7,209 nucleotides of DNA from CAYFZR01 sp046760505 [NCBI: Candidatus Hydrothermarchaeota archaeon] (GTDB taxonomy: Archaea; CAYFZR01). Numbering within the stretch: the stretch's first letter is position 1; each line of letters begins with the position of its first letter. Location of the stretch: positions 1 through 7,209 of the forward strand of contig JBHIEG010000053.1 of the NCBI GenBank assembly GCA_046760505.1, written 5' to 3'. Below are positions 1-5,875 of this stretch, piece by piece. Made by a program: the position numbers and the translations under genes. The notes below the pieces were generated by a model. The model ran no database searches and had not been told where the DNA came from. It saw only the letters and a list, made by a program, of their open reading frames with translations.

Positions 1-24
1 GATATCTAATTCGTCAAGGTTCAT
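1..24 (-). CDS. Possible 5' end of a divergent gene cut by the window edge
   Basis: On the minus strand an ATG at 24-22 opens a frame of eight codons (MNLDELDI) that is still open at the edge. An AT-rich stretch at about 41-54, reading TTTAATTCATAAAG on the minus strand, lies roughly 25 bp upstream, where a TATA box would sit for a leaderless transcript starting at the ATG. There is no Shine-Dalgarno sequence. Eight codons cannot identify a product, and the open frame could be chance. If real, the gene is divergent from birA and the two share a promoter region of about 100 bp. Confidence 0.3.
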
Positions 25-84
25 GAAATAACTAGATACTTTATGAATTAAATACCCTCTTCTTAAAAATCTGGATATCTTGGC

Positions 85-97
85 AAAAAATTTAAAG
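85..97 (+). promoter_or_regulatory. Probable TATA/BRE promoter of birA
   Basis: The sequence AAAAAATTTAAAG is an A-rich BRE-like run followed by a TTTAAA box centred near 92-93. Archaeal transcription usually starts about 25 bp downstream of the box, which would be about 117-119, only a few bases before the birA ATG at 123. The only SD-like bases, GGTG at 97-100, lie 22 bp from the ATG, too far to act. A leaderless or near-leaderless birA mRNA is therefore inferred. Confidence 0.45.
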
Positions 98-122
98 GTG
101 AAAAAAGAAAATTCTCTTTAAA

Positions 123-1073
123 ATGAGGAAAAAAATACTTGAAGCACTTAAAAATAAAAAAGGAAGTTATGTATCTGGAGAAGAGCTTAGCAAGAAGCTG
201 GGAATTTCAAGAACCGCGATTTGGAAGCATGTAAATGCACTGAAAGAAGAGGGTTATCTTATTGAATCATATCCAAAATTAGGATATCGATTAATAGAGG
301 CTCCGGACCTTTTTTTTCCTGAGGAAATAAAGGAAAATTTGAAAACTGAGTTTCTGGGAAATGAAATCTACTATTTTAAAGAAATAGGCTCCACTATGGA
401 CTATGCAAAAGATTTAGGGACGAAAGGAATCCCGGAGGGGGCTCTAGTAATATCGGAAATTCAAACAAAAGGTAGAGGAAGGCTTTCAAGGGAATGGCAA
501 TCCCCTTTTGGAGGAATATGGCTATCATTGTTACTAAGACCTAAAATTTCGCCAGTTCATGCGCCGAAAATAACCTTGCTCAGCGGAATAGCAGTAACAA
601 AGACGATTAAAAAAGAATGTGATCTTGATGCAAGACTAAAATGGCCCAACGATGTAATAATAAACGGTAAAAAAGTTTGTGGCATATTGACAGAGATTTC
701 AGCAGAGATAGACAGGATAAACTTCGTTGTGGTGGGAATCGGCATAAATGTAAACAACGAACTGCCAAAAGAACTCGAAAGATCTGCTACCACAATAAGA
801 AAAGAATCTAAAAGAAGTTTTTCAAGATTAAAGATTTTAAAAAGTTTGTTGGAAGAGTTTGAGTCTCTGTACGTCCTCTTTAAAAAGAATCAAACATTCA
901 TAGTTGACGAATGGAAAAAGTACTCCGATACCCTCAATAAGCCTGTAAGAATAACGACTCCCGATAGGGTAATCGAAGGTTTAGCATTGGACATAGATGA
1001 AGAAGGAAGGTTAATCGTTAAAACAAACGAATCTGTAGAAAGAATTGTCAGCGGAGACTGCACATACATCTAA
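123..1073 (+). CDS. birA: Bifunctional biotin--[biotin carboxyl carrier protein] ligase / biotin-dependent regulator
   Basis: The 316-residue protein activates biotin to biotinyl-5'-AMP and transfers it to a lysine of biotin-dependent carboxylases in the cytoplasm. Residues 1-60 form a winged helix (LSKKLGISRTAIWKHVNAL) of the type that lets BirA bind DNA. The catalytic core spans about 75-270, with the GRGR biotin-phosphate loop at 117-120 followed by LSREWQSPFGG, KWPND at 173-177, KVCGIL at 184-189 containing the expected catalytic Lys184, and GIGINVN at 205-211. A small SH3-like C-terminal domain occupies about 272-316. Length and domain order match full BirA; many archaeal ligases lack the HTH. 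An in-frame TGA at 99-101 leaves ATG 123 as the only upstream start. No biotin or carboxylase genes are visible nearby, so its regulatory target is unknown. It converges with rimI across 20 bp. Confidence 0.95.
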   Translation: MRKKILEALKNKKGSYVSGEELSKKLGISRTAIWKHVNALKEEGYLIESYPKLGYRLIEAPDLFFPEEIKENLKTEFLGNEIYYFKEIGSTMDYAKDLGTKGIPEGALVISEIQTKGRGRLSREWQSPFGGIWLSLLLRPKISPVHAPKITLLSGIAVTKTIKKECDLDARLKWPNDVIINGKKVCGILTEISAEIDRINFVVVGIGINVNNELPKELERSATTIRKESKRSFSRLKILKSLLEEFESLYVLFKKNQTFIVDEWKKYSDTLNKPVRITTPDRVIEGLALDIDEEGRLIVKTNESVERIVSGDCTYI

Positions 1074-1079
1074 TTAGAG

Positions 1080-1089
1080 AGTTTATTTT
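1080..1089 (+). terminator. Possible T-rich transcript end of birA
   Basis: The 20-bp gap between the convergent birA and rimI genes contains AGTTTATTTT, a short T-rich tract of the kind that can release archaeal RNA polymerase. It is weak, with no run longer than four T, and no hairpin is seen. No counterpart for the opposite direction is visible, so rimI transcripts may run into antisense of birA. Confidence 0.25.
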
Positions 1090-1093
1090 GGAA

Positions 1094-1540
1094 CTACAAT
1101 CTTTTTACCATAATAACAGCATTTTCGCCGTTTAAATAGTATCTCGGGATTTTTCTTGTTTCTACGAATCCAAGAGATTTGTACAAGATTCTTGCTGCCA
1201 AATTGCTTTCTCTGACCTCTAGTTTCAGTGATCTTACATTTAAGGACTTTAGTTCTTCAATTATATGCAGAACAAGTGTAGTAGCGATACCTTTTCTTCT
1301 CCAAGCAGGATCTACAGCCAACTTCAAAAGATGGGCTCTGTCTCTATATTCTAAAACGTGAATAGAGTAGCCCACAACTTCATTATCAAGAACAGCGACC
1401 CAACATCCGTGAGGATACTTGGAAACCATGTATTCCAGAGCGTAGCTTGACCATGGTTCCGGAAAGGAGAGTTTTTCTATCTCTTTTACTCTGGCTAGAT
1501 CTTCGTTCGTCATTCTTCGTATAACGATTTGGTCTTTCAT
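1094..1540 (-). CDS. rimI: GNAT-family protein N-alpha-acetyltransferase (archaeal Ard1/RimI-like)
   Basis: The 148-residue protein is a single GNAT domain predicted to transfer acetyl from acetyl-CoA to protein N-termini. The acetyl-CoA pyrophosphate loop is RRKGIA at 81-86, an R-R-x-G-x-A form of the family signature, preceded by the beta-4 strand LLKLAVDPAW at 71-80. The C-terminal half has LEVRESNLAARILYKSLGF (107-125) and RYYLNGENAVIM (133-144), which resemble archaeal Ard1-type N-terminal acetyltransferases closely. Length is typical. The ATG lies 14 bp after the 3' end of tRNA-Arg, and the intervening CTTAAAAATAAAAA has no Shine-Dalgarno sequence. The mRNA 5' end may therefore be made by tRNA 3' processing (inference). 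The alternative reading is ribosomal-protein-S18-type RimI; archaeal members are generally broader in specificity. Confidence 0.88.
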   Translation of the reverse strand: MKDQIVIRRMTNEDLARVKEIEKLSFPEPWSSYALEYMVSKYPHGCWVAVLDNEVVGYSIHVLEYRDRAHLLKLAVDPAWRRKGIATTLVLHIIEELKSLNVRSLKLEVRESNLAARILYKSLGFVETRKIPRYYLNGENAVIMVKRL

Positions 1541-1554
1541 TTTTTATTTTTAAG

Positions 1555-1629
1555 CGGGCGTGCAGGGATTTGAACCCTGGACACCCGGGTCCGAAGCCCG
1601 GTGCTCTATCCTGGCTGAGCTACACGCCC
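1555..1629 (-). tRNA. tRNA-Arg, anticodon UCG
   Basis: Reading the minus strand gives a complete cloverleaf of 75 nt. The 7-bp acceptor GGGCGTG pairs with CACGCCC (1623-1629 with 1556-1562). The D arm is GCTC/GAGC, the anticodon stem CCGGG/CCCGG has loop CTTCGGA, the variable region is short (GTGTC), and the T arm CAGGG/CCCTG has loop TTCAAAT. The anticodon TCG is at 1592-1594 and decodes CGA as arginine; C35 is the expected arginine identity base. The discriminator base is G, there is no intron, and CCA is not encoded. It lies 21 bp after nikR and 14 bp before rimI on the same strand, with no convincing TATA box of its own, so it is probably cotranscribed. Confidence 0.96.
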
Positions 1630-1650
1630 ATCGGATTGTTTTACTTTTTT

Positions 1651-2061
1651 CTAATCTACCGAGGTCGTTGTTAGTTTCACGTGCTTGACTCCCTTGATAC
1701 TCATCATCTTTTCGGTTAACTCACGAATTCTTCTTGAATCACCCCTAACTACAATCACTTCCAAACAGTCTTCTTCCTTAAGATGAATGTGTATGGAAGT
1801 GTCTATCACGTCGTGGTACTTGTGTCCAAGTTCTGTCAAAGATTCTAGGACACCTTTTTGATCGTGATCAAATAGCATCGTTATTGATCCTGCATGATTT
1901 CCTTCAAGTTCGCTTATCCATTTGTAATCTGCAATGTAGTCGCGGATTGCATCTCTCAGTGCCTCCGATCTACTCGTATATCCTCTTTTTTCCATTATAC
2001 TGTCAAATTCTTTTAGTAAGTCGCTCGGGATGGATATGCTAATTCTTTCCACCTTAGACAT
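1651..2061 (-). CDS. nikR: Nickel-responsive transcriptional regulator NikR
   Basis: The 136-residue protein has a ribbon-helix-helix DNA-binding domain at about 1-45 (VERISISIPSDLLKEF, then a SRSEALRDAIRDY helix) and a C-terminal ACT-like metal-binding and tetramerisation domain at about 55-136. The nickel site is complete: His80, His91, His93 and Cys99 reproduce the H-x10-H-x-H-x5-C pattern of E. coli NikR (His76, His87, His89, Cys95). With nickel bound, NikR normally represses nickel uptake genes and sometimes nickel-dependent enzymes. The start lies 4 bp after the gltX stop, with GTGAT at 2065-2069 as a partial SD overlapping the end of gltX, so translation is probably coupled. No nickel transporter or NikR palindrome of the GTATGA-N16-TCATAC type is visible in the window, so its targets are elsewhere. 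Confidence 0.95.
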   Translation of the reverse strand: MSKVERISISIPSDLLKEFDSIMEKRGYTSRSEALRDAIRDYIADYKWISELEGNHAGSITMLFDHDQKGVLESLTELGHKYHDVIDTSIHIHLKEEDCLEVIVVRGDSRRIRELTEKMMSIKGVKHVKLTTTSVD

Positions 2062-2065
2062 GCTA

Positions 2066-3733
2066 TCACGGATGGGAGTAGTATGCGATTACTTCTTTAT
2101 CTATTTTATCAATTCTAACGAAACCAAATCTCTCGAATTGTATGACTTCCCCCTCTTCAAGATCCAAACATGACTTTTCACACAATCCTCTGGAGATATC
2201 GCCATTAGGCATGTATATCTTACACGGGACCCCCTCAGAGATCCACTGTATCTTTTTTATATCGAGTCTGTCTTCAGTCATATCAGCAATAAGAGGATCT
2301 TTACCTTTTATAAGAACATTCATCAAATCTTTCAGTCTTATTTCAGTTCCAACATCCAGAAGCACTGCATCCTCCTTCGATATCATTACTTTTATGGTGG
2401 AGTCTGATGGTTCCAAAACATACTTTCTGAAGCCCCATTCAGGGCGATCAGGATGAATTGGCATGTGGGATTCCTTTTTTTTCTCTGCGCTAATTAGGAG
2501 AGGTACCGGATCTTTGACAAAGAAGTATCTCTTTGCTTTTGGATCTATTTTCTTTTTGTTGTATGAGTATAAATTTTTCCAACTAACAGAAACATCAGAA
2601 TCTTTAACGCCAAAATCAATCACGAATTCTCTTAATGCAGTAGGATCAAATCCTCTTTTCCTCAGAGATTTAAGTGTTATTAGTCTTGGATCATCCCATC
2701 CGGTATATTCGCCCTTTTCAATTCCTTCTCTTACTTTAGAAGTACTCATAGAGATGCCTTCAACCGTAAGTTTACCATGATGGATGAATTCAGGTTTTTC
2801 CCAGTTAAAAAAATCGTAAATAAAAATCTGTTTTATCGTATTCCTCTCATGGTCCTTTCCTCTCAATACATGAGATATCTTCATCAAATGATCGTCTATT
2901 GCCACAGAAAAGTTCATGAATGGCCATACTCTTGCTTTTTTTCTTGGGTGTTCGTGTTCCACTATTCTCAAGGCACTCCAGTCTCTCACATCTATAAGAG
3001 GATGATTTAAATCTGTTTTTATCCTTAATACAGCATCTCCTTCTCTGTAATTGCCATTGAACATGTTTTCCCATCTTTCAAATTGCTCTTCATCTGGCAA
3101 ATCCCTGCAAGGACATGCAATTCCTTTAATTTGAAAGCTCCATATCTCTTCACCTTTACATAAGCAAACATACGCTCTTCTACTTTCCAATAACTCTCTT
3201 GCGTATTTATAATAAATTTCTAAGCGATCTGATTGGTAATATATCTCATCCGGCTTTACATCAAGCCATTCTATATCTTCTAATATCATTTTATATGCTG
3301 AAGGATCAATCCTCCTTGGATCAGTGTCCTCAAATCTTAAGATGAAGTCTCCGTCGTATAGTTTCTTAAACTCATCGTTCAGTACGACTGTTCTTGCATG
3401 TCCTATATGGAGAGGTCCAGAGGGATTTGGCGAGAATCTAAGTCTGATTTTTTCATATTTTTCAACGTTAGGAAGGCCTGGTAATTTTTTTTCCTTCTTT
3501 TCTATTGTTACCCCAAATTCATATTTAGAGAGTAAATTTTCCTGTTCTTCCAAGGATAAGGAGTTCACTTCCTCAACAACTTCTTTCACCATTTTTGCTG
3601 TTTCTTTTATTCTTGATTTTGCTTCTGGAACCTCGGCAAGTACCTTACCCATGACAGAGTTTATGTTTGCTTTTCCACCATGTTCTACTGCGTTTTTCAA
3701 TGCATATTTAAATGCTGTTTCATTAATATTCAT
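2066..3733 (-). CDS. gltX: Glutamyl-tRNA synthetase, archaeal type
   Basis: The 555-residue class I aminoacyl-tRNA synthetase charges tRNA-Glu with glutamate. As known for archaeal enzymes, it probably also charges tRNA-Gln for later amidation; that is inferred from the family, and no Gat genes are seen here. An archaeal N-terminal extension occupies about 1-90 (VEHGGKANINSVMGKVLAEVP near 17-37). The Rossmann core carries the HIGH motif at 109-112 (GPLHIGHAR), FEDTDP at 134-139, a four-cysteine zinc-type cluster C190, C192, C207, C209, the LRGKDH motif at 290-295, and the KMSKS-equivalent SMSTSK at 328-333. The C-terminal beta-barrel anticodon-binding region covers about 385-555. Length is normal. 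An in-frame TAA immediately before the ATG (3734-3736) fixes the start at or after 3733, and no strong SD precedes it. It is the first gene of the gltX-nikR-tRNA-rimI cluster. Confidence 0.96.
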   Translation of the reverse strand: MNINETAFKYALKNAVEHGGKANINSVMGKVLAEVPEAKSRIKETAKMVKEVVEEVNSLSLEEQENLLSKYEFGVTIEKKEKKLPGLPNVEKYEKIRLRFSPNPSGPLHIGHARTVVLNDEFKKLYDGDFILRFEDTDPRRIDPSAYKMILEDIEWLDVKPDEIYYQSDRLEIYYKYARELLESRRAYVCLCKGEEIWSFQIKGIACPCRDLPDEEQFERWENMFNGNYREGDAVLRIKTDLNHPLIDVRDWSALRIVEHEHPRKKARVWPFMNFSVAIDDHLMKISHVLRGKDHERNTIKQIFIYDFFNWEKPEFIHHGKLTVEGISMSTSKVREGIEKGEYTGWDDPRLITLKSLRKRGFDPTALREFVIDFGVKDSDVSVSWKNLYSYNKKKIDPKAKRYFFVKDPVPLLISAEKKKESHMPIHPDRPEWGFRKYVLEPSDSTIKVMISKEDAVLLDVGTEIRLKDLMNVLIKGKDPLIADMTEDRLDIKKIQWISEGVPCKIYMPNGDISRGLCEKSCLDLEEGEVIQFERFGFVRIDKIDKEVIAYYSHP

Positions 3734-3783
3734 TTACTTCATCCATCCATTATCTGCCGTCCTATCACTCTTTTTATTACATT

Positions 3784-3812
3784 ATCAATCTCTTTTACGT
3801 CATCAATCTCTT
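3784..3812. repeat. 11-bp direct repeat in the gltX upstream region
   Basis: ATCAATCTCTT occurs exactly at 3784-3794 and again at 3802-3812, start to start 18 bp. A degenerate third copy, TATCACTCTT, is at 3763-3772. On the gltX strand the unit reads AAGAGATTGAT. One copy overlaps the edge of the candidate TATA box at 3811-3820 and the other covers the transcript start expected from it (about 3790). This placement would suit an operator of the gltX cluster, but no binding protein can be named and no dyad symmetry is seen. Confidence 0.5.
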
Positions 3813-3820
3813 ATTTTATA
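3811..3820 (-). promoter_or_regulatory. Candidate TATA box for the gltX-nikR-tRNA-rimI cluster
   Basis: The minus strand reads GGGGTATAAAATAAGAG, with TATAAAATAA at 3820-3811, a good archaeal TATA box. Start of transcription would be near 3790, leaving a leader of roughly 57 nt before the gltX ATG. A second, poorer AT box (TAATAAAAAG, about 3771-3780) would give a leader of about 20 nt. The choice between them cannot be made from sequence. Confidence 0.4.
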
Positions 3821-3825
3821 CCCCT

Positions 3826-3849
3826 TTATTCCATACATCATTATTCCAT
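3826..3849. repeat. 9-bp direct repeat TTATTCCAT in the divergent promoter region
   Basis: TTATTCCAT is present at 3826-3834 and 3841-3849, start to start 15 bp, inside the 194-bp spacer between gltX and the surface-protein gene. The region is low in complexity and pyrimidine-rich on the plus strand, so the repeat may be incidental. It lies upstream of both candidate promoters. Confidence 0.3.
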
Positions 3850-3880
3850 CGGTCTATCTTATCAGACAGTTATCAGGCAA

Positions 3881-3894
3881 CCGTTAAATTTTTC
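3881..3894 (+). promoter_or_regulatory. Candidate promoter of the surface-protein gene
   Basis: CCGTTAAATTTTTC contains a TTAAATTT box centred near 3887. Transcription would begin at about 3910-3914, just before the SD at 3918-3924 and 14-18 nt before the ATG. A competing AT box, AATTATTTAT at 3901-3910, is too close to the start codon to leave room for the SD in the transcript. Confidence 0.35.
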
Positions 3895-3917
3895 AGTTGA
3901 AATTATTTATGGTTGAA

Positions 3918-3924
3918 GGGTGAT
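3918..3924 (+). promoter_or_regulatory. Ribosome binding site deciding the start of the surface-protein gene
   Basis: GGGTGAT matches the anti-SD end of archaeal 16S rRNA and sits 3 nt before the ATG at 3928. It selects this ATG over the in-frame TTG at 3913, which has no SD and would put charged residues before the signal peptide. The same decamer AAGGGTGATT precedes the small Cys-rich gene (5874-5883). Confidence 0.75.
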
Positions 3925-3927
3925 TCC

Positions 3928-5238
3928 ATGAAACACAGATTCGTTATATTATTAATTATACCTGTTCTTACAGTTATACCTACGCTAACCCTCATATATC
4001 ATTTAGATGAGATATATTGGAGAGGAGTAGATTCTCATGCTGGCGAAAACATTTTCTCTGATTACATAATATTCCTTAACGACTACTACGAAGGACAAGA
4101 TTCCGCAAATATAATCTTTGACTCTCCAAACTTTGGAAAATATGAAATAAAAATATTTTGTAAGACTAAAGGAGTAGGCTGTCTTAGGGTAGTTATTAAT
4201 GACAGTCCTAATCCAACGATTTTTATCAAAAATAAAGATTGGGATTGGATATCTTTAGGAACCTATTCTCTCAGACGAGGTAAGAACAAGATATCAATTC
4301 GGCACAAGGGGAAAAAGAATTCTTCTTTGTATCTAAAAGCAATCGAGGTAGGAGGTAAGAGGTACGGGATCGATGATATGCTAATCATGGGAGTAGATGT
4401 ACCAGAAGGAGAGAAAATAATTAAGGACAGAGCCGCATTCTGGGACGATTACTGGATGTGGGATGATTCTGCGACTGTTTTTTTCAATGCATCAAAGAAC
4501 GGAAATTACATAATCCTTGCAAAATGTAGACTCGCAACTCCGATGGATGGAGATTACTACGATCTCAATGAAGGGTACTTACAAGCAGAAATAGATGGAT
4601 CCATCAAAGACTTAATTACGATAACCAATAAGGAGTGGAGATGGATACCGTTAGGAACATACTACATGGAGGAGGGCCCACATAAAATTTTGGTATGTCA
4701 AAGAGCCAGAGATATCCTCGGTTACTCCTATATTTACATGAGGGAGATCAAAATAGCAGAAGCCGAAGGATACAGATTTCTAAATCCAGACATAGAGGTC
4801 GCGTTTTTGAATTCAGATTTTAATGTGAGTATAATATGTGGCGAGAATGCACCTGTTTCTGACTATGTGTGTGCGTATCAGATTAAAGAATTCCTTTTAC
4901 ATGATTTGGCAGTTAAATCCGAAATAATCATGGACACAGATACAAATGAAGAAATACTTAAGAAAAATCTGATCTTGATCGGAGGTCCGGTTGCAAATAG
5001 ATTAACTTCCAAAATAAATAGTGGAATCTATCCAAGATTCATCAAGATCGGTGATCTCTGGTTCGTAAAACATGAGGGAGGAATCGAGGCGGGATGGAAC
5101 ACCGGTTTGATCACTGCAATGAATAACCCCTATAACGTAAATAACAAGCTCGTGGTAATAGCAGGTACGGATAGAGAAGGAACAAAGAAGGCTAAGGATG
5201 AATTCCTAAGGGGAAAAGTAAATATCGTCGTCAAATAA
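3928..5238 (+). CDS. Secreted or membrane-anchored surface protein: two carbohydrate-binding-like modules plus S-layer-type C-terminal domain
   Basis: The 436-residue protein begins with MKHR and a hydrophobic segment at 5-24, a signal peptide or signal anchor, so the rest should be outside the cell. Two related beta-sandwich-like modules follow at about 38-146 and 160-285. Each carries the same core: KDWDWISLGTYSLRRGKNKI (103-122) and KEWRWIPLGTYYMEEGPHKI (235-254). Each then has an LYLKAIEV or IYMREIKI strand, as in galactose-binding-fold carbohydrate modules such as CBM6/CBM35 relatives. The C-terminal part (about 288-436) has NLILIGGPVANRLT (347-360) and LVVIAGTDREGTKKAKDEF (408-426), the pattern of the terminal domain of archaeal S-layer and related surface proteins. 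Six cysteines (78, 85, 200, 257, 304, 315) could form disulfides. There are no catalytic motifs. A role in envelope structure or glycan binding is inferred. The stop overlaps the convergent regulator gene by 8 bp. Confidence 0.75.
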   Translation: MKHRFVILLIIPVLTVIPTLTLIYHLDEIYWRGVDSHAGENIFSDYIIFLNDYYEGQDSANIIFDSPNFGKYEIKIFCKTKGVGCLRVVINDSPNPTIFIKNKDWDWISLGTYSLRRGKNKISIRHKGKKNSSLYLKAIEVGGKRYGIDDMLIMGVDVPEGEKIIKDRAAFWDDYWMWDDSATVFFNASKNGNYIILAKCRLATPMDGDYYDLNEGYLQAEIDGSIKDLITITNKEWRWIPLGTYYMEEGPHKILVCQRARDILGYSYIYMREIKIAEAEGYRFLNPDIEVAFLNSDFNVSIICGENAPVSDYVCAYQIKEFLLHDLAVKSEIIMDTDTNEEILKKNLILIGGPVANRLTSKINSGIYPRFIKIGDLWFVKHEGGIEAGWNTGLITAMNNPYNVNNKLVVIAGTDREGTKKAKDEFLRGKVNIVVK

Positions 5239-5788
5239 GTTTTTCAGTTAAATTTTCAAATTCTTTATTTTGAGTTGCCTCTACAATGGATCTTTGGAGA
5301 ATCTCGAGTATAGCGTACTCTACGAAGTGTTTAGGACTGCAGTAGGGACATGGTTTTAAATCTTTTATCACTTCCCTTATCTCTCCTCCATAATTCTCTA
5401 TAATTTCTCTAACGATTCCTAGAATCTTATCACTTGTTTTCTGTATAGGTTCCTCTAATTTCTCATAAAAATCTCTTGTAGGTTCGTGTCCTATAAAACG
5501 GGTGTTTGATGCATAGTATTTTAAAACTCCTCCCCTCACGTCTTCTAATTTAACTAATTCGATCAGACCTGCTTTTTTCAGTATATCCACATGATGTCTT
5601 ATGGTTGTCGGAGCCTTGTTTATACCTCTTTTTTTCAATTCTTCCTTTATTTCAACTATCGATTTAGCCTCTTCTGAGAGAATATCTAGTATCATAACTC
5701 TTAAGGGATCTTCTAATGCTCTTGTTTTGTCTAAACTCGTTAGGATTATTTGTTTTATCTTGATGGGTCTCTCAAATATTTCAGACAT
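5231..5788 (-). CDS. ArsR-like winged-helix transcriptional regulator with C-terminal CPYC motif
   Basis: This 185-residue protein has a winged helix-turn-helix at about 20-95: LEDPLRVMILDILSEE (25-40), a recognition region KAPTTIRHHVDILKKAGLIEL (59-79), and a wing ending GGVLKYYA (86-93). These features are typical of ArsR-type archaeal regulators. A helical second half (about 105-185) probably dimerises and carries C147-P-Y-C150 with His154 close by, a possible metal or redox site. The classical ArsR ELCVCDL metal site is absent. The start ATG has the strong SD AAGGTGGT at 5792-5799. The gene is divergent from the small CxxCxxC protein and shares with it a 98-bp spacer holding a 9-bp direct repeat, so autoregulation and control of the neighbour are inferred. 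The regulated signal is unknown. Confidence 0.8.
   Translation of the reverse strand: MSEIFERPIKIKQIILTSLDKTRALEDPLRVMILDILSEEAKSIVEIKEELKKRGINKAPTTIRHHVDILKKAGLIELVKLEDVRGGVLKYYASNTRFIGHEPTRDFYEKLEEPIQKTSDKILGIVREIIENYGGEIREVIKDLKPCPYCSPKHFVEYAILEILQRSIVEATQNKEFENLTEKLI
5239..5275 (+). terminator. T-rich tract after the surface-protein gene
   Basis: Directly after the TAA, the plus strand holds several U-tract candidates (GTTTTTC, AAATTTTC, TTTATTTTG). Archaeal polymerase often terminates at such tracts without a hairpin. The tract lies within the 3' end of the convergent regulator gene, so any read-through makes antisense to it. Confidence 0.3.
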
Positions 5789-5791
5789 TCT

Positions 5792-5799
5792 ACCACCTT
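5792..5799 (-). promoter_or_regulatory. Ribosome binding site of the winged-helix regulator
   Basis: On the minus strand AAGGTGGT is followed by AGA and the ATG at 5788. It is a strong match to the archaeal anti-SD with short spacing and supports the chosen start. Confidence 0.75.
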
Positions 5800-5827
5800 A
5801 CTATTACAATTTTTTTAATACTATTAC
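5799..5827. repeat. Exact 9-bp direct repeat in the regulator/small-protein spacer (candidate operator)
   Basis: TACTATTAC occurs at 5799-5807 and 5819-5827, exactly 20 bp apart, close to two helical turns, so both copies face the same side of the DNA. On the regulator strand the unit is GTAATAGTA. One copy abuts the candidate TATA box of the regulator and the other lies at its expected transcript start, overlapping the edge of the SD. This arrangement fits repression of the regulator by itself (inference). Confidence 0.55.
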
Positions 5828-5837
5828 TAAATATATC
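5826..5837 (-). promoter_or_regulatory. Candidate TATA/BRE element of the winged-helix regulator
   Basis: The minus strand reads CGATATATTTAG (5837-5826), a TATATTTA box with a CG just upstream. A start about 25 bp downstream falls near 5805, which leaves the AAGGTGGT SD just inside the mRNA and gives a leader of some 15 nt. Confidence 0.45.
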
Positions 5838-5856
5838 GTAAACTTTTTATATTTTT
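5838..5856 (+). promoter_or_regulatory. Candidate TATA/BRE element of the small CxxCxxC gene
   Basis: GTAAACTTTTTATATTTTT has a purine-rich BRE-like GTAAAC followed by a TTTTTATAT box. A transcript starting about 25 bp downstream (about 5870-5874) would begin just ahead of the SD at 5876-5882. The box is back to back with the regulator promoter. Confidence 0.5.
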
Positions 5857-5875
5857 TTGTACCATTGTGTAAGAA

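Noticed and set aside
1-80. GATATCT at 1-7 and 74-80 as a BirA operator
   Set aside because: GATATC is self-complementary and short; the two copies are 73 bp apart and neither resembles a known biotin-operon dyad.
3763-3812. CRISPR-like repeat array
   Set aside because: The units are 11 bp with 7-bp gaps and one degenerate copy, far too short and few for a CRISPR array.
3826-3849. NikR operator in the gltX spacer
   Set aside because: The ATAC/TTATT elements are direct repeats and do not form the GTATGA-N16-TCATAC type dyad or any other clear inverted repeat.
3324-3916. Long plus-strand open frames opposite gltX and the divergent spacer
   Set aside because: They are hydrophobic, Phe/Ser-rich translations antisense to a clear synthetase gene, with no SD or recognisable domain.
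3913-3927. TTG at 3913 as start of the surface-protein gene
   Set aside because: It has no SD, while GGGTGAT sits 3 nt before ATG 3928, and the ATG start gives a standard signal-peptide N-terminus.
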